From NCBI GenBank assembly GCA_017470345.1, contig JAFUEP010000005.1, positions 1-64,000 on the forward strand: a stretch of DNA of 64,000 nucleotides, given 5' to 3'. Below, piece after piece: positions 8,663 through 17,602 of the stretch (its first letter is position 1; each line of letters begins with the position of its first letter). The notes beneath the pieces are model-generated. The model worked only from the letters and a program-made list of their open reading frames with translations. It searched no databases and was not told the origin of the DNA. This DNA is from Prevotella sp. Its GTDB lineage: Bacteria; Bacteroidota; Bacteroidia; Bacteroidales; Bacteroidaceae. The translations under genes were made by a program, and so were the position numbers.

Positions 8663-8783
8663 AAGGAGTTTAGGAGTTTAGGAGTTTTCGCGGCTTTCAG
8701 CCGCTGGAGTTTAGACGTTAGTCCTGGTTCATGGCTATCACTAACAAAAACTATCGTCTAAACTCCCAAACTCCTAAACTCCA
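8663..8783. repeat. Inverted repeat of the GGAGTTTAGGAG family
   Basis: The left arm GGAGTTTAGGAGTTTAGGAG and the right arm CTCCCAAACTCCTAAACTCC enclose about 75 bp that contains GGAGTTTAGACG and its complement-like CGTCTAAACTCC. The same words occur at 50582-50622. Confidence 0.85.
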
Positions 8784-8978
8784 AAAAGAAAGTGAGCTTG
8801 CGAAACTTGAATATTTTATTCAATCCCCTAAATCTTGCCTGACAGACCATCGTCGCCGTTGACGGCCGGCCCGCCGGCGGAAGCCGTTCCGACGTGCCGT
8901 TTTGTCAATATATTTCCGAATTGTTCGCTTAAAAAAGCCAACCGGCTGGTTCTCAGGAGGATAGCTGTAGGAGGAAAT

Positions 8979-9060
8979 AGAAGCGGTGCTTTTCGATGCA
9001 AGAAGCGGTGCTTTTCGATGAGAGAAGCGGTGCTTTTTGAGCCGAAAAGCACCGCTTTGC
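8979..9060. repeat. 22-bp tandem repeat cluster A with inverted end
   Basis: Three tandem units of AGAAGCGGTGCTTTTCGATG plus two bases start at 8979, 9001 and 9023, with a strict 22-bp period, and are followed by an inverted half-unit AAAAGCACCGCTTT. The same architecture is at 23228-23312, 28798-28863 and 45295-45375. Confidence 0.9.
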
Positions 9061-9157
9061 TGTCGCCAGTCGGTCGTTTGTAAAATAAAGTGACAGTTTG
9101 AGAGTCCTTCGTAATGTTAATATTTTTTAAAACGCGGGGGAATCGGGAATAATTTGC

Positions 9158-9165
9158 TATCTTTG
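9158..9165 (+). promoter_or_regulatory. Promoter core of the DUF6377 gene
   Basis: TATCTTTG (context GCTATCTTTGCC) lies 50 bp upstream of the ATG at 9216. Confidence 0.65.
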
Positions 9166-9215
9166 CCCTGCCTAAGGCAACATATACTGACAGAAAACTG
9201 ACTCGCCACGTACGA

Positions 9216-10820
9216 ATGAAACATACATTACTACTCTATATCCTATTGATCAGCGCCCTGCCGGCCTCAGCCATCAGCCCCGATGCCGACTATTGGCTCG
9301 ACATGCTCGACAAGAGCCTCGACCAGCGCGAGACCTTCGACCGCCAGCGCACCGACCGCATCGACCTGCTGCACCGCGAGCTCGGCGAGGCCCGCAAGCG
9401 GCAGGGAAGCGACCTCTTCGACCTGAACTACGCCCTCTACAACGAATATCGCAGCTATTGCTACGACTCGGCCCGATACTACGGCGAGCAGTGCCTCCGC
9501 ATCGCCCAGCAGCAGCAGCGCGACGACCGTCTCGTCGAGGCGCGCCACGCACTGGCCTTCTCGCTCATCTCGGCCGGACTGCTCAGCGAGGCCGACGAGC
9601 TGCTGGCCTCGATCGACCGCTCGAAGCTGAGCGGACGGCTGCTGCAGGAGCACTATGCCCACCTGGCCCAGCTATGGCGCACGAAGGCCGACTACATCGG
9701 CCAGGAGCCTTATTACAAGAAGTATATCACGCGCAGCAACGCATGGCTCGACTCGCTGCTCGCCATCACGCCCGAGGGGTCGATGGCGTGGTGGTCGGCC
9801 CGCGGCTCGAAGCAGATGCGCGACAATGCGTATCAGCAGGCCCTCGAGTCGTTCGCCCACGTCATGGGCAGCGACTCCATCGAGGCCGACCAGCACCTGA
9901 TGGCCATCACGGCGGCCGAGATGGCGTGGGCCTACGTCTTCCTGGACAATGAGCCGAAGGCCATCGAATACTTCGCACGCTCGGCCGTGGCCGACAACGA
10001 GAGTGCCACGCGCGAGATCACCGCCCTCTACCACCTCTCGCGACTCGTCGACAAGCAGGGTCAGCACGACCGCGCCTCACGCTATGTCCATCAGGCCCTC
10101 GAGGACATCAACTTCTATAACACGCGCCTGCGCAAGGTGGAGATCAACGACATCCTGCCCATCATCGAGCAGGACCGCTACGACGCCCTCCGCTCGCAGC
10201 GCAACCTGCTCATCGCCGCCACCCTGCTGGCCATCGCCCTGCTCATCGGCATCCTGGGCAGCTACTGGTTCATACGCCGCAAGAACCGCCAGCTGACGGA
10301 GGCCCACCAGACCATCGCCGGACAGCTCGAGGAGCTGCGCCAGGCCAACCTGCAGCTGAAGGAGGCCGACAAGATCAAGAATGCCTACATCGGCCGCTCG
10401 TTCTACACCAACGCCGAGTTCGTCGGCAAGCTCGAGAAGCTCTTCCTCGCCCTCGACCGCAAGATCGCCACGCGACAGTATGACGACCTGCGCTCGACGC
10501 TCAAGCAGTCGACGCTCAACACCGAGCGCGAGTCGATGTACGAGGCCTTCGACCAGACCTTCCTCAAGCTCTTCCCCGACTTCGTCGAGCGCTACAACGC
10601 CCTCTTCGACGAGAAGGACCGCCGGCAGCCGCCCACCGAGCAGTCGCTGACCTCCGAGATGCGCATCTTCGCCCTCATCCGACTGGGCATCACTGACTCG
10701 GAGCGCATCGCCAAGTTCCTGGACTACTCAGTCCACACGGTCAACACCTACAAGACGCGCATCAAGAACCGCTCAACGGTCGACAACGACCAGTTTGAGC
10801 GCCTCATCATGGAGATCTGA
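9216..10820 (+). CDS. DUF6377 family membrane-bound transcriptional regulator
   Basis: This 534-residue protein has a signal peptide (1-19) and a periplasmic helical repeat region of TPR type (about 25-320). One transmembrane helix follows (about 328-350, NLLIAATLLAIALLIG), then a cytoplasmic coiled coil (about 352-390) and a C-terminal LuxR-like helix-turn-helix (RLGITDSERIAKFLDYSVHT, then VNTYKTRIKNRS). This is the DUF6377 architecture seen in Bacteroidales next to polysaccharide-use genes. By analogy with other one-protein membrane sensors it probably senses a periplasmic signal and binds DNA directly; that is inference. It is the first gene of the glycan locus and has its own promoter (9158-9165). 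A hairpin follows the stop codon. Confidence 0.85.
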   Translation: MKHTLLLYILLISALPASAISPDADYWLDMLDKSLDQRETFDRQRTDRIDLLHRELGEARKRQGSDLFDLNYALYNEYRSYCYDSARYYGEQCLRIAQQQQRDDRLVEARHALAFSLISAGLLSEADELLASIDRSKLSGRLLQEHYAHLAQLWRTKADYIGQEPYYKKYITRSNAWLDSLLAITPEGSMAWWSARGSKQMRDNAYQQALESFAHVMGSDSIEADQHLMAITAAEMAWAYVFLDNEPKAIEYFARSAVADNESATREITALYHLSRLVDKQGQHDRASRYVHQALEDINFYNTRLRKVEINDILPIIEQDRYDALRSQRNLLIAATLLAIALLIGILGSYWFIRRKNRQLTEAHQTIAGQLEELRQANLQLKEADKIKNAYIGRSFYTNAEFVGKLEKLFLALDRKIATRQYDDLRSTLKQSTLNTERESMYEAFDQTFLKLFPDFVERYNALFDEKDRRQPPTEQSLTSEMRIFALIRLGITDSERIAKFLDYSVHTVNTYKTRIKNRSTVDNDQFERLIMEI

Positions 10821-10886
10821 CCGGAATATTCCGATAATACAAAACGGCGCGCGGCGAGATGTCAACGCGCTGTCAGTCAGAACGTT

Positions 10887-10924
10887 AAGGATTGTATAAC
10901 CGCCACAGTGGTTATACAATCCTT
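10887..10924 (+). terminator. Terminator-like hairpin after the DUF6377 gene
   Basis: A perfect 15-bp stem (AAGGATTGTATAACC and complement) with an 8-base loop is followed by ATTATATATA rather than a T run. It could stop transcription or act as an RNA stabiliser. Confidence 0.6.
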
Positions 10925-11004
10925 ATTATATATACGCAGCCGCAGGAAAATGCCGAACTTTGCCAGCAACTAAGAACCATTTTTTGCACAGATCGGACTG
11001 AATT

Positions 11005-13263
11005 ATGAAACGACTATTCACTCTCATCGCACTCGCTGCTGCCTTCATCGCCACCAAGGCACAGCAGGAACAGCTTAACCCCATGGCCGACGCGAAGGCC
11101 GTCGTCAGTTGCGGCCAGGCACGCTTCACGGTGCTCACCCCCGAGATGATCCGCATCCAGTGGAGCGAGAGCCAAAAGTTTGAGGACCGCGCCACCTTCG
11201 CCATCGTCAACCGCCGCCTGCCCGTGCCGCACTTCACCCAGGAGCAGCACGACGGCTATCTCACCATCACCACCGACGCCCTCCGCCTCAGATATAAGAT
11301 AGGTGGGCGCATCGACGACCGCCGGCCGTCGGACGAGGTGCTCTCGATCACGTTCACGCTCAACGGACGCCCGGTCGTCTGGTATCCCGGCAAGGACGAC
11401 CTGCTCAACCTGAAGGGCACCACGCGCACCCTGGACGGCCAGATCGGCGACAACAAGCGCCGCGAGATGGAGAACGGACTGCTCTCGCGCGCCGGATGGG
11501 CCGTCATCGACGAGTCGCCCGCCACGCGCCGCGGCGACGGCTCGCGCACCTTCGCCTTCGAGGGCGAGCAGGACGGCATCGAATGGGTGGCCGAGCCTGT
11601 GGACAAGGCCGCCAAGGACTGGTATTTCCTCGGCTACGGCCATGACTACAAGAAGTGTCTGAAGGACTTCACCCGCGTGGCCGGACGCCAGCCCATGCCG
11701 CCGCTCTACGTGCTGGGCTACTGGTACTCGAAGTATCAGCGCTACACGGCCGAGGAGTTCATGCAGATTGCTGACGACGTGAAGCGCAACCAGATTCCCA
11801 TGGACGTCATGATCTTCGACATGGACTGGCACACCGAGGGCTGGACGGGCTGGACCTGGGACAAGAGCATCATCCCCGACCCGGAGGGCCTCATCGACTA
11901 TATGCACCGCCAGGGCCTGAAGGTGGCGCTCAACCTGCACCCGGCTGACGGCGTCGACGCCGACGAGGACTACTTCCAGGAGGTGCGCCGCGACATGGGC
12001 CTCGGCGAGGACGCCAAGGTGGTGCCCTGGAACCTGTCTGACAAGCGCTTCTATCACTCGATGTTCAACCGCATCCTGCGCGCCCGCGAAAAACAAGGTG
12101 TCGACTTCTGGTGGCTCGACTGGCAGCAGAACCTCACGTCGAAGTATGTCGACGGGCTGGGCGAGACGTTCTGGTGTAACCACGTCTTCTACAACGACAT
12201 GCGCCTCCACCGCCCTGACCACCGGCCCCTCATCTTCCACCGCTGGGGCGGACTGGGCTCCCATCGCTATCCCATCGGCTTCTCGGGCGACTCGTTCACG
12301 ACCTACGGCACGCTGGCCTGGCAGCCCTACTTCACCGCCACGGCCTCCAACGTCTGCTTCGGCTATTGGGGCCACGACCTCGGCGGCCACCAGCAGACGG
12401 GCCCCAACGACCCGGAGATCTATCTGCGCTGGATGCAGTACGGCGTCTTCACCCCCATCTTCCGCACCCATGCCACCAACTGGCCCGGCATCGAGCGCCG
12501 CATCTGGAAGTACGAGAACTTCCCCCTGCTGCTCGAGACCGTCCGCCTGCGCTATCGCCTGATGCCCTACATCTATAATGCCTGCCGCCAGGCCTACGAC
12601 ACGGGTGTGTCGATCTGCCGGCCCCTCTATTACGAATGGCCGGAGGAGAACAATGCCTATCTCTTTGAAGATGAATATATGTTCGGCGACGACATCCTCG
12701 TGGCGCCCGTCGTGACGCCCACCGGCGCCGACGGACGCGCCTCGCGCCGCACATGGCTGCCCGAGGGCCGCTGGTACGACGTGTGCCGCGCCAAGGTCGT
12801 CGACGGCGGCCAGACGCTCACCGACAGCTACTCGCTGCAGGAGACGCCCTACTTCCTCAGGGCCGGCGCCGTCATCGTCAACAACCCGCCGATGCTCAAC
12901 CTCAACGAGCGCCCCGACCGCCTGATCCTGCAGGTCGTGCCCGGCGCCGACGGCCGTGGCTCGCTCTATGAGGACGAGAACGACACCGAGGGCTACAAGC
13001 GCGGCCTCTTCACCACCACCGCCTTCACGCATCAGGGCAGCTCGCTGACCATCGAGCCCCGCCAGGGCAGCTTCCCCGGCATGCCCGCGGAGCGCGCCTG
13101 GACCGTCGAGTTCCTCGGCACCGACCGCCCGCAGGCCGTCAGCATCGACGGCCGCCGCCTGCAGAACGGCCAGTGGACCTACGACGCCGAGCGCCGCCTG
13201 ACGACCGTCTACGTCGGCACGACGCCCTGCAGCCAGAGAATTAACATCACCCTCGAACCATAA
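11005..13263 (+). CDS. GH31 family alpha-glycosidase, exported
   Basis: The 752-residue protein has a signal peptide (MKRLFTLIALAAAFIATKAQ) and a GH31 (beta/alpha)8 barrel. The catalytic nucleophile is Asp372 in DFWWLDWQQN and the probable acid/base is Asp429 in GFSGDSF; HRWGGLGSHRYPIGFSGD and FRTHATNWPG are also typical. A beta-sandwich C-terminal region follows. GH31 enzymes remove alpha-linked glucose or xylose; this one is probably an alpha-glucosidase or alpha-xylosidase in the periplasm or at the surface. Next comes a SusE-like lipoprotein gene 13 bp downstream, so the two are co-transcribed. A weak promoter-like GAACTTTG is at 10955-10962. Family secure, substrate uncertain. Confidence 0.93.
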   Translation: MKRLFTLIALAAAFIATKAQQEQLNPMADAKAVVSCGQARFTVLTPEMIRIQWSESQKFEDRATFAIVNRRLPVPHFTQEQHDGYLTITTDALRLRYKIGGRIDDRRPSDEVLSITFTLNGRPVVWYPGKDDLLNLKGTTRTLDGQIGDNKRREMENGLLSRAGWAVIDESPATRRGDGSRTFAFEGEQDGIEWVAEPVDKAAKDWYFLGYGHDYKKCLKDFTRVAGRQPMPPLYVLGYWYSKYQRYTAEEFMQIADDVKRNQIPMDVMIFDMDWHTEGWTGWTWDKSIIPDPEGLIDYMHRQGLKVALNLHPADGVDADEDYFQEVRRDMGLGEDAKVVPWNLSDKRFYHSMFNRILRAREKQGVDFWWLDWQQNLTSKYVDGLGETFWCNHVFYNDMRLHRPDHRPLIFHRWGGLGSHRYPIGFSGDSFTTYGTLAWQPYFTATASNVCFGYWGHDLGGHQQTGPNDPEIYLRWMQYGVFTPIFRTHATNWPGIERRIWKYENFPLLLETVRLRYRLMPYIYNACRQAYDTGVSICRPLYYEWPEENNAYLFEDEYMFGDDILVAPVVTPTGADGRASRRTWLPEGRWYDVCRAKVVDGGQTLTDSYSLQETPYFLRAGAVIVNNPPMLNLNERPDRLILQVVPGADGRGSLYEDENDTEGYKRGLFTTTAFTHQGSSLTIEPRQGSFPGMPAERAWTVEFLGTDRPQAVSIDGRRLQNGQWTYDAERRLTTVYVGTTPCSQRINITLEP

Positions 13264-13276
13264 AGCTTTGCCCATC

Positions 13277-14176
13277 ATGAAGAAGATATCATCCCTCCTC
13301 CTGCTCCTCCTCGCCGTCCTGCCCAGCTGCGGCACTGCCGCAGCTCACCCAACGGGACAGAACCCCGCCGCCCCTGCCGCCGCCGCCCCTTCCGCCGCCC
13401 CTTCCGTCGCCTCCCGTCCGGTTAGCTGCGGCATTGCCGCAGCTCACACAACGGGAGCAGAAGCCCCCGCCACGGGCCAGAACCCCGCCGCGACGGCCGA
13501 CATCCCGGCCCTCTGGATCAGCGGCACGGCCGTCCCCGGCGGCGTGCAGCAGCTCGAGGCCATGCCCGACGGCAAGACCTATAAATTCGCAGGCCAGCTC
13601 CTGCCCGGCGAGCTGATCATCCAGACCACGAAGAAGGCCGGCAAGACGACCCGATACATCATCCCGACCCTGCCCGACGCCCTCATCGTCAGCCGGGGCA
13701 TACGCTTCCGGGAGACCGCCGACGCCCCGTCCGCCGCTGCGGCCTGGCAGGTGCCCTTCCAGAACGACCTCTACCGCTTCACCGTCAGCATCGCCCGCCA
13801 AAAGGTCAGCGGCGAGATCTTCCAGCCCTGGGGCGAGCTCTTCATCGCCGGCGGCGCCACCGAGGTGGGCTGGGCGTGCGAGGGCAAGATGCTGCTCATG
13901 AAGCAGGACCTCGAGAACCCCTGCCTCTGGACCTGGGAGGGCGAGCTGCGCCAGCATCCCGACGTCGAGGAGCCCCGCAGCTTCAAGTTCCAGGGTCAGG
14001 ACCGATGGAACCCCAAGTCGCTCCACCCCTACCGCCAGGGCACCGACATCCTCAGCGAGCCCCGTCTGCGCACGGGCGGCGACGACACGAAGTGGGAGGT
14101 TTCGCGCGACGGCCGCTACCGCATCCAGGTCGACCTGTTCCACGAGACCGTCAAGGCCGAGCTTCTGAAGCCCTGA
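13277..14176 (+). CDS. SusE/SusF-like starch-binding lipoprotein
   Basis: The ATG at 13277 (MKKISSLLLLLLAVLPSC) gives a clean lipoprotein signal; the TTG at 13268 is less likely. The 299-residue mature protein has a Pro/Ala-rich linker (about 20-80) and then SusE/SusF-type beta domains with WISGTAVPGG, LFIAGGATEVGW and FKFQGQDRWNPKS. In Sus-type systems such proteins bind starch at the outer face. The linker carries two copies of a 21-bp perfect palindrome that encodes SCG(T/I)AAAH, looking like an in-frame insertion and duplication. It follows the first GH31 gene by 13 bp. No SusC or SusD gene is present in the window. Confidence 0.8.
   Translation: MKKISSLLLLLLAVLPSCGTAAAHPTGQNPAAPAAAAPSAAPSVASRPVSCGIAAAHTTGAEAPATGQNPAATADIPALWISGTAVPGGVQQLEAMPDGKTYKFAGQLLPGELIIQTTKKAGKTTRYIIPTLPDALIVSRGIRFRETADAPSAAAAWQVPFQNDLYRFTVSIARQKVSGEIFQPWGELFIAGGATEVGWACEGKMLLMKQDLENPCLWTWEGELRQHPDVEEPRSFKFQGQDRWNPKSLHPYRQGTDILSEPRLRTGGDDTKWEVSRDGRYRIQVDLFHETVKAELLKP
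13325..13444. repeat. Duplicated 21-bp palindrome in the SusE-like gene
   Basis: AGCTGCGGCA-C-TGCCGCAGCT at 13325-13345 and AGCTGCGGCA-T-TGCCGCAGCT at 13424-13444 are perfect 10-bp-arm palindromes. Each is followed by CAC and CAACGGGA, so the repeated unit is longer than the palindrome. Confidence 0.88.
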
Positions 14177-14179
14177 AAA

Positions 14180-14243
14180 GCGTGAAACGGCCCTTTTCGA
14201 TAGTAATATAGGGGTATATTACCTTCGGAAAGCACCGTTTCGC
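14180..14243. repeat. Nested inverted repeat between the SusE-like and GLUG genes
   Basis: The inner hairpin GTAATATA-GGGG-TATATTAC is at 14203-14222. The outer arms GCGTGAAACGG and CCGTTTCGC contain words of the 22-bp repeat family (CCCTTTTCGA, AAAGCACCG). It may be a degenerate member or a processing/terminator structure within the operon. Confidence 0.6.
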
Positions 14244-14286
14244 ACCCGAGACAACAAAACAACAAACCATAAAAAATCAAGCAACA

Positions 14287-17200
14287 ATGAAGAAACAACT
14301 ACTCACCACCGTGATGCTGTCAGTCATGGCATGTCTGGCAGGCACACAGCAGGCTTCGGCCTTAGACCAGGTGGACGGCGTCTATCAGATCGGCACCGCC
14401 CAGGACCTCGTCGACTTCTCAAACCACGTGGCCAGCGGCAACGGCTCGGCCAACGCCGTGCTCACCGCCGACATCGACATGCAGGGCGCCACCTTCTCGC
14501 CCATCGGCACCACGTCGAGCCCCTATCGCGGCACCTTCGACGGCCAGCAGCACTACATCATGAGCCTCACGATCGACCTGCCTGAGCAGGAGTACGTCGG
14601 ACTCTTCGGCGTGCTCAACGGCGGCGCCGTGATCAAGAACGTCATCATGGACTGGTCGTGCTACATCAACGGCTCGGCCTTCGTCGGCGGCATTGCCGGC
14701 GGCACCAACGGCGGCGGCACCGTCACCTTCGAGAACTGCGGCAACGAGGCCACCGTCGGCGCCCAGAACCAGAACGCCGCCGGCATCTGCGGCGTCAGCA
14801 TGAACAGCGCCTGCGGCATCGTCATGCGCAACTGCTTCAACACGGGCGGCATCTCCGGCGCCCGCGAGTCGGCAGCCCTCTGCGGATGGGTCGGCGACAC
14901 GGGCTCCGTCATCCAGAACTGCTACAACGCCGGCTTCGTCATCGGCATGGACGGCACCAACTCGCTCTGGCGCAACGGCCGGGGCAAGGGCACTAACAAC
15001 TACGACTCCTACGGCTATCAGGGCACGCTCATCAGCGAGGACGAGTATGACCTGTCGACGGGCGCCGTCACGTATCAGATCAACGGCAGCCAGTCGGACG
15101 ACGTCATCTGGTATCAGACGCTCGGACAGGACATGCACCCCGTGCCCTTCTCCTCGCACGGCATCGTCTACGCCGTGGGCGACCTCTACTGCGACGGCAC
15201 GTCGAAGGGCGGCGAGCTGACCTTCTCGAACTCGAACGAGTCGAACCGCGACGCCCACGAGTTCGTCGACGGCATCTGCAAGAACTGCGGCACGCCCGAC
15301 GCTGACTACAAGCCCCTGACGGCCGACGGCTACTATGAGCTGGGCACGGCCGGCGACCTCAACTGGTTTGCATCCCTCGTCAACCACGGCAAGAAGAAGG
15401 TCAACGCCCGCCTGACGGCCGACATCGACTTCAGCCAGTTCACCACGGCCGACGTCATGATCGGCGGCGACGCCTTCTCGGCCAACGAGGGCGACGAGGA
15501 GCACGCCTTCGAGGGCATCTTCGACGGCCAGGGCCACAAGATCACGGTCAACTACAACGTCTCCTACGACGGCGTGGCCCTCTTCAAGGTGGTCAACAAC
15601 TCGACCATCCGCAACCTCGTCATCGACGGCTCCATCGAGAGCACACAGCGCTACATCGGCGGCGTGGGCTACGTCAGCCGCGGCACCTGCCTCTATGAGA
15701 ACATCGTCGTCGCCGTCAACATCACCGGCACGTATCCCGGCGACGCCACCCACGGCGGACTCTTCGCCGTCTGCCACGAGAGCCCCACATTCCGCAACTG
15801 CGCCTTCGTCGGCACCATGAACGCCCCCGACTGCGAGGGCTCGGCCGCCATCATCGGCTATGCCCACGGCAGCGTCGAGACGCTCATCGAGAACTGCTAC
15901 GTCGCCTCCAGCCTGCTCGAGATGACCGGCAACTCGACCGTCATCGCCCGCAACGTCAACACGGTGCTCAACTGCTTCTATACGGACAACATCATCTTCC
16001 TCAGCGACAACCGCTGCACTCTCGTCAGCGAGGAGGCCGTGCGCTCCGGCGAGCTGGCCTACACCATCAACCTGGCCATCGACGGCAACCCCTGGCGCCA
16101 GAACATCGGCACCGATGCCTACCCCGTGCCCTTCGAGAGCCACGCCGTGGTCTATGCCAACGGCGCACTCAGCTGCGACGGCACGCCTAAGGGCTCCATC
16201 ACCTACTCGAACACCGAGAGCGAGACCCTGCGCGACGCCCACCAGTATGGCGCCGACGGCGTCTGCACCGTCTGCGGCGCACGCCTCATCAGCAACGGAC
16301 AGCAGCTCGTCGCCGTGGCCAACGGCATCAACGACGGCTCCATCAGCCCCACCATCAGCATCGACCTCGACGCCGACATCGACCTCGACGGACTGACCTT
16401 CGAGGGCATCGGCATCCGCTTCAACGAGGCCACCGGCGAGACCGACGAGGAGGGCAACCCGACCTACCGCGACGTGCTGCGTCCCTTCGAGGGCACCTTC
16501 GACGGCCACGGCCACCGCATCTCGAACATGCTCATCGACGTCCAGGACGGCAACAAGGGTCTCTTCGGACTCGTCCGCGGCGCCACCATCCGCAACGTCG
16601 TCGTCGACAACACCTGCCAGATCTACTCCACGGGCTATTCCGCCGGCATCGTCGGCACGACCACCGGCGGCGGCGTCGTCACCATCGAGAACTGCGGCAA
16701 CGAGGCCCTCGTCAACGTCGGACAGAACGGCGTCAACGGCGCCGGCATCCTCGGCGTCAACGACCTCAGCGCTGCCTACATCCGCATCATCAACTGCTAC
16801 AACACGGGCGACATCATCGGACAGCGCGAGTGCGCAGCCATCAGCGGATGGCTCGGCGACCGCTTCGAGGTGGTCAACTGCTACAACTCGGGCATCGTCT
16901 CGCCGGAGGCCGTCGACGGCATCCGCACCTTCGCCCGCCACAACGCCTCGGCCAACTTCACCAACTGCTTCGAGGTGACGAGCCAGCAGGTCACGAGCGT
17001 AGAGTTCGACGACGTCATCAGCGGCAGCCTCTGCTATCAGCTCAACGAGGGCGCCGGCAAGACCGTCTACTATCAGACCCTCGGCCAGGACGAGCATCCC
17101 GTGCTCGACGCCACCCACGGCGTGGTCAGCAAGAGCGCCGACGGCACCTATGCCAACGGCATCAAGGCCGTCGTCAGCTCAGCCTTCAGCGGCCGCAGCG

Positions 17201-17301
17201 CCGTCTACGACCTGCAGGGTCGCAGCCACCAGTCGATGCAGCGCGGCCTCAACATCGTCCGCTCGGCCGACGGCAGCGTCCGGAAGGTCCTCGTCAAGTA
17301 A
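14287..17301 (+). CDS. GLUG-repeat surface protein with CxxC linkers
   Basis: The 1004-residue protein has a signal peptide (about 1-25) and three large repeats, each running from YQIGTAQDLVDF-like through LTADIDM, GTFDGQQH, GLFG and NCYNTG. These are hallmarks of GLUG-motif proteins, predicted parallel beta-helices at the cell surface. Between repeats lie Cys pairs in GICKNCGTP (Cys331/334) and GVCTVCGAR (Cys660/663). The C-terminus (YDLQGRS... RGLNIVRSADGSVRKVLVK) resembles the short sorting or anchoring tail of Prevotella secreted proteins. Its place between SusE-like and GH31 genes suggests glycan or mucin binding; that is inference. A long antisense open frame exists but follows from GC-rich codon use. 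Confidence 0.87.
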   Translation: MKKQLLTTVMLSVMACLAGTQQASALDQVDGVYQIGTAQDLVDFSNHVASGNGSANAVLTADIDMQGATFSPIGTTSSPYRGTFDGQQHYIMSLTIDLPEQEYVGLFGVLNGGAVIKNVIMDWSCYINGSAFVGGIAGGTNGGGTVTFENCGNEATVGAQNQNAAGICGVSMNSACGIVMRNCFNTGGISGARESAALCGWVGDTGSVIQNCYNAGFVIGMDGTNSLWRNGRGKGTNNYDSYGYQGTLISEDEYDLSTGAVTYQINGSQSDDVIWYQTLGQDMHPVPFSSHGIVYAVGDLYCDGTSKGGELTFSNSNESNRDAHEFVDGICKNCGTPDADYKPLTADGYYELGTAGDLNWFASLVNHGKKKVNARLTADIDFSQFTTADVMIGGDAFSANEGDEEHAFEGIFDGQGHKITVNYNVSYDGVALFKVVNNSTIRNLVIDGSIESTQRYIGGVGYVSRGTCLYENIVVAVNITGTYPGDATHGGLFAVCHESPTFRNCAFVGTMNAPDCEGSAAIIGYAHGSVETLIENCYVASSLLEMTGNSTVIARNVNTVLNCFYTDNIIFLSDNRCTLVSEEAVRSGELAYTINLAIDGNPWRQNIGTDAYPVPFESHAVVYANGALSCDGTPKGSITYSNTESETLRDAHQYGADGVCTVCGARLISNGQQLVAVANGINDGSISPTISIDLDADIDLDGLTFEGIGIRFNEATGETDEEGNPTYRDVLRPFEGTFDGHGHRISNMLIDVQDGNKGLFGLVRGATIRNVVVDNTCQIYSTGYSAGIVGTTTGGGVVTIENCGNEALVNVGQNGVNGAGILGVNDLSAAYIRIINCYNTGDIIGQRECAAISGWLGDRFEVVNCYNSGIVSPEAVDGIRTFARHNASANFTNCFEVTSQQVTSVEFDDVISGSLCYQLNEGAGKTVYYQTLGQDEHPVLDATHGVVSKSADGTYANGIKAVVSSAFSGRSAVYDLQGRSHQSMQRGLNIVRSADGSVRKVLVK

Positions 17302-17602
17302 TAACTACGGAGATTGATAAAACAACGAATTAAGACGAATTACACGAATTGTCACGAATTAAAACGTATGACACGAATTAAAACGTATGACACGAATTAA
17401 GACGAATTATACGAATTAAGACGTATTACACGAATTATGTTCGTGACAATTCGTGAAATGAAAAGTAATTAGTGAAATATAAAATAATCAGTGAAATGAA
17501 TTATAATTCGTGACAATTCGTGCAATTCGTCTTAATTCGTTGTTTAAAAAATCTTCGTTGTTTTTAAAACAATCGCTGTCAAAAGAAAAAATAATTAGTT
17601 AA
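17302..17602. repeat. ACGAATTA / AATTCGTG inverted repeat array (no gene)
   Basis: The 301-bp gap between the GLUG gene and the second GH31 gene is almost wholly repeats. The left half has many direct copies of ACGAATTA with variants (GACGAATTACACGAATT, AAAACGTATGACACGAATT) at 17325-17440. The right half has the complementary words AATTCGTGACAATTCGTG and CAATTCGTCTTAATTCGTTG at 17440-17545. The two halves can pair into a long hairpin. No reading frame or promoter core is convincing here. Confidence 0.85.

Larger units (their letters stand above)
8480..9215. other. Intergenic region with three repeat families and two promoters
   Basis: I see no gene in this 736-bp divergent region. It holds the cupin gene promoter (8512-8519, minus), a G/C-rich palindromic repeat (8599-8636), a long inverted repeat of the GGAGTTTAGGAG family (8663-8783), a 22-bp tandem repeat cluster (8979-9060) and the promoter core TATCTTTG (9158-9165, plus) of the DUF6377 gene. 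Confidence 0.7.

Noticed and set aside
8979..9060. CRISPR array
   Set aside because: The 22-bp units are in direct contact with no unique spacers, the last is inverted, and no cas gene is nearby.
11014..13335. Antisense open frame of 773 codons over the first GH31 gene
   Set aside because: Same cause; the plus strand has GH31 catalytic motifs, and the antisense product is low-complexity.
14419..17118. Antisense open frame of 899 codons over the first GLUG gene
   Set aside because: It lies wholly opposite a gene with clear GLUG motifs and a signal peptide. GC-rich third positions commonly create such open antisense frames, and its product is a low-complexity Val/Ala/Asp/Gly sequence.
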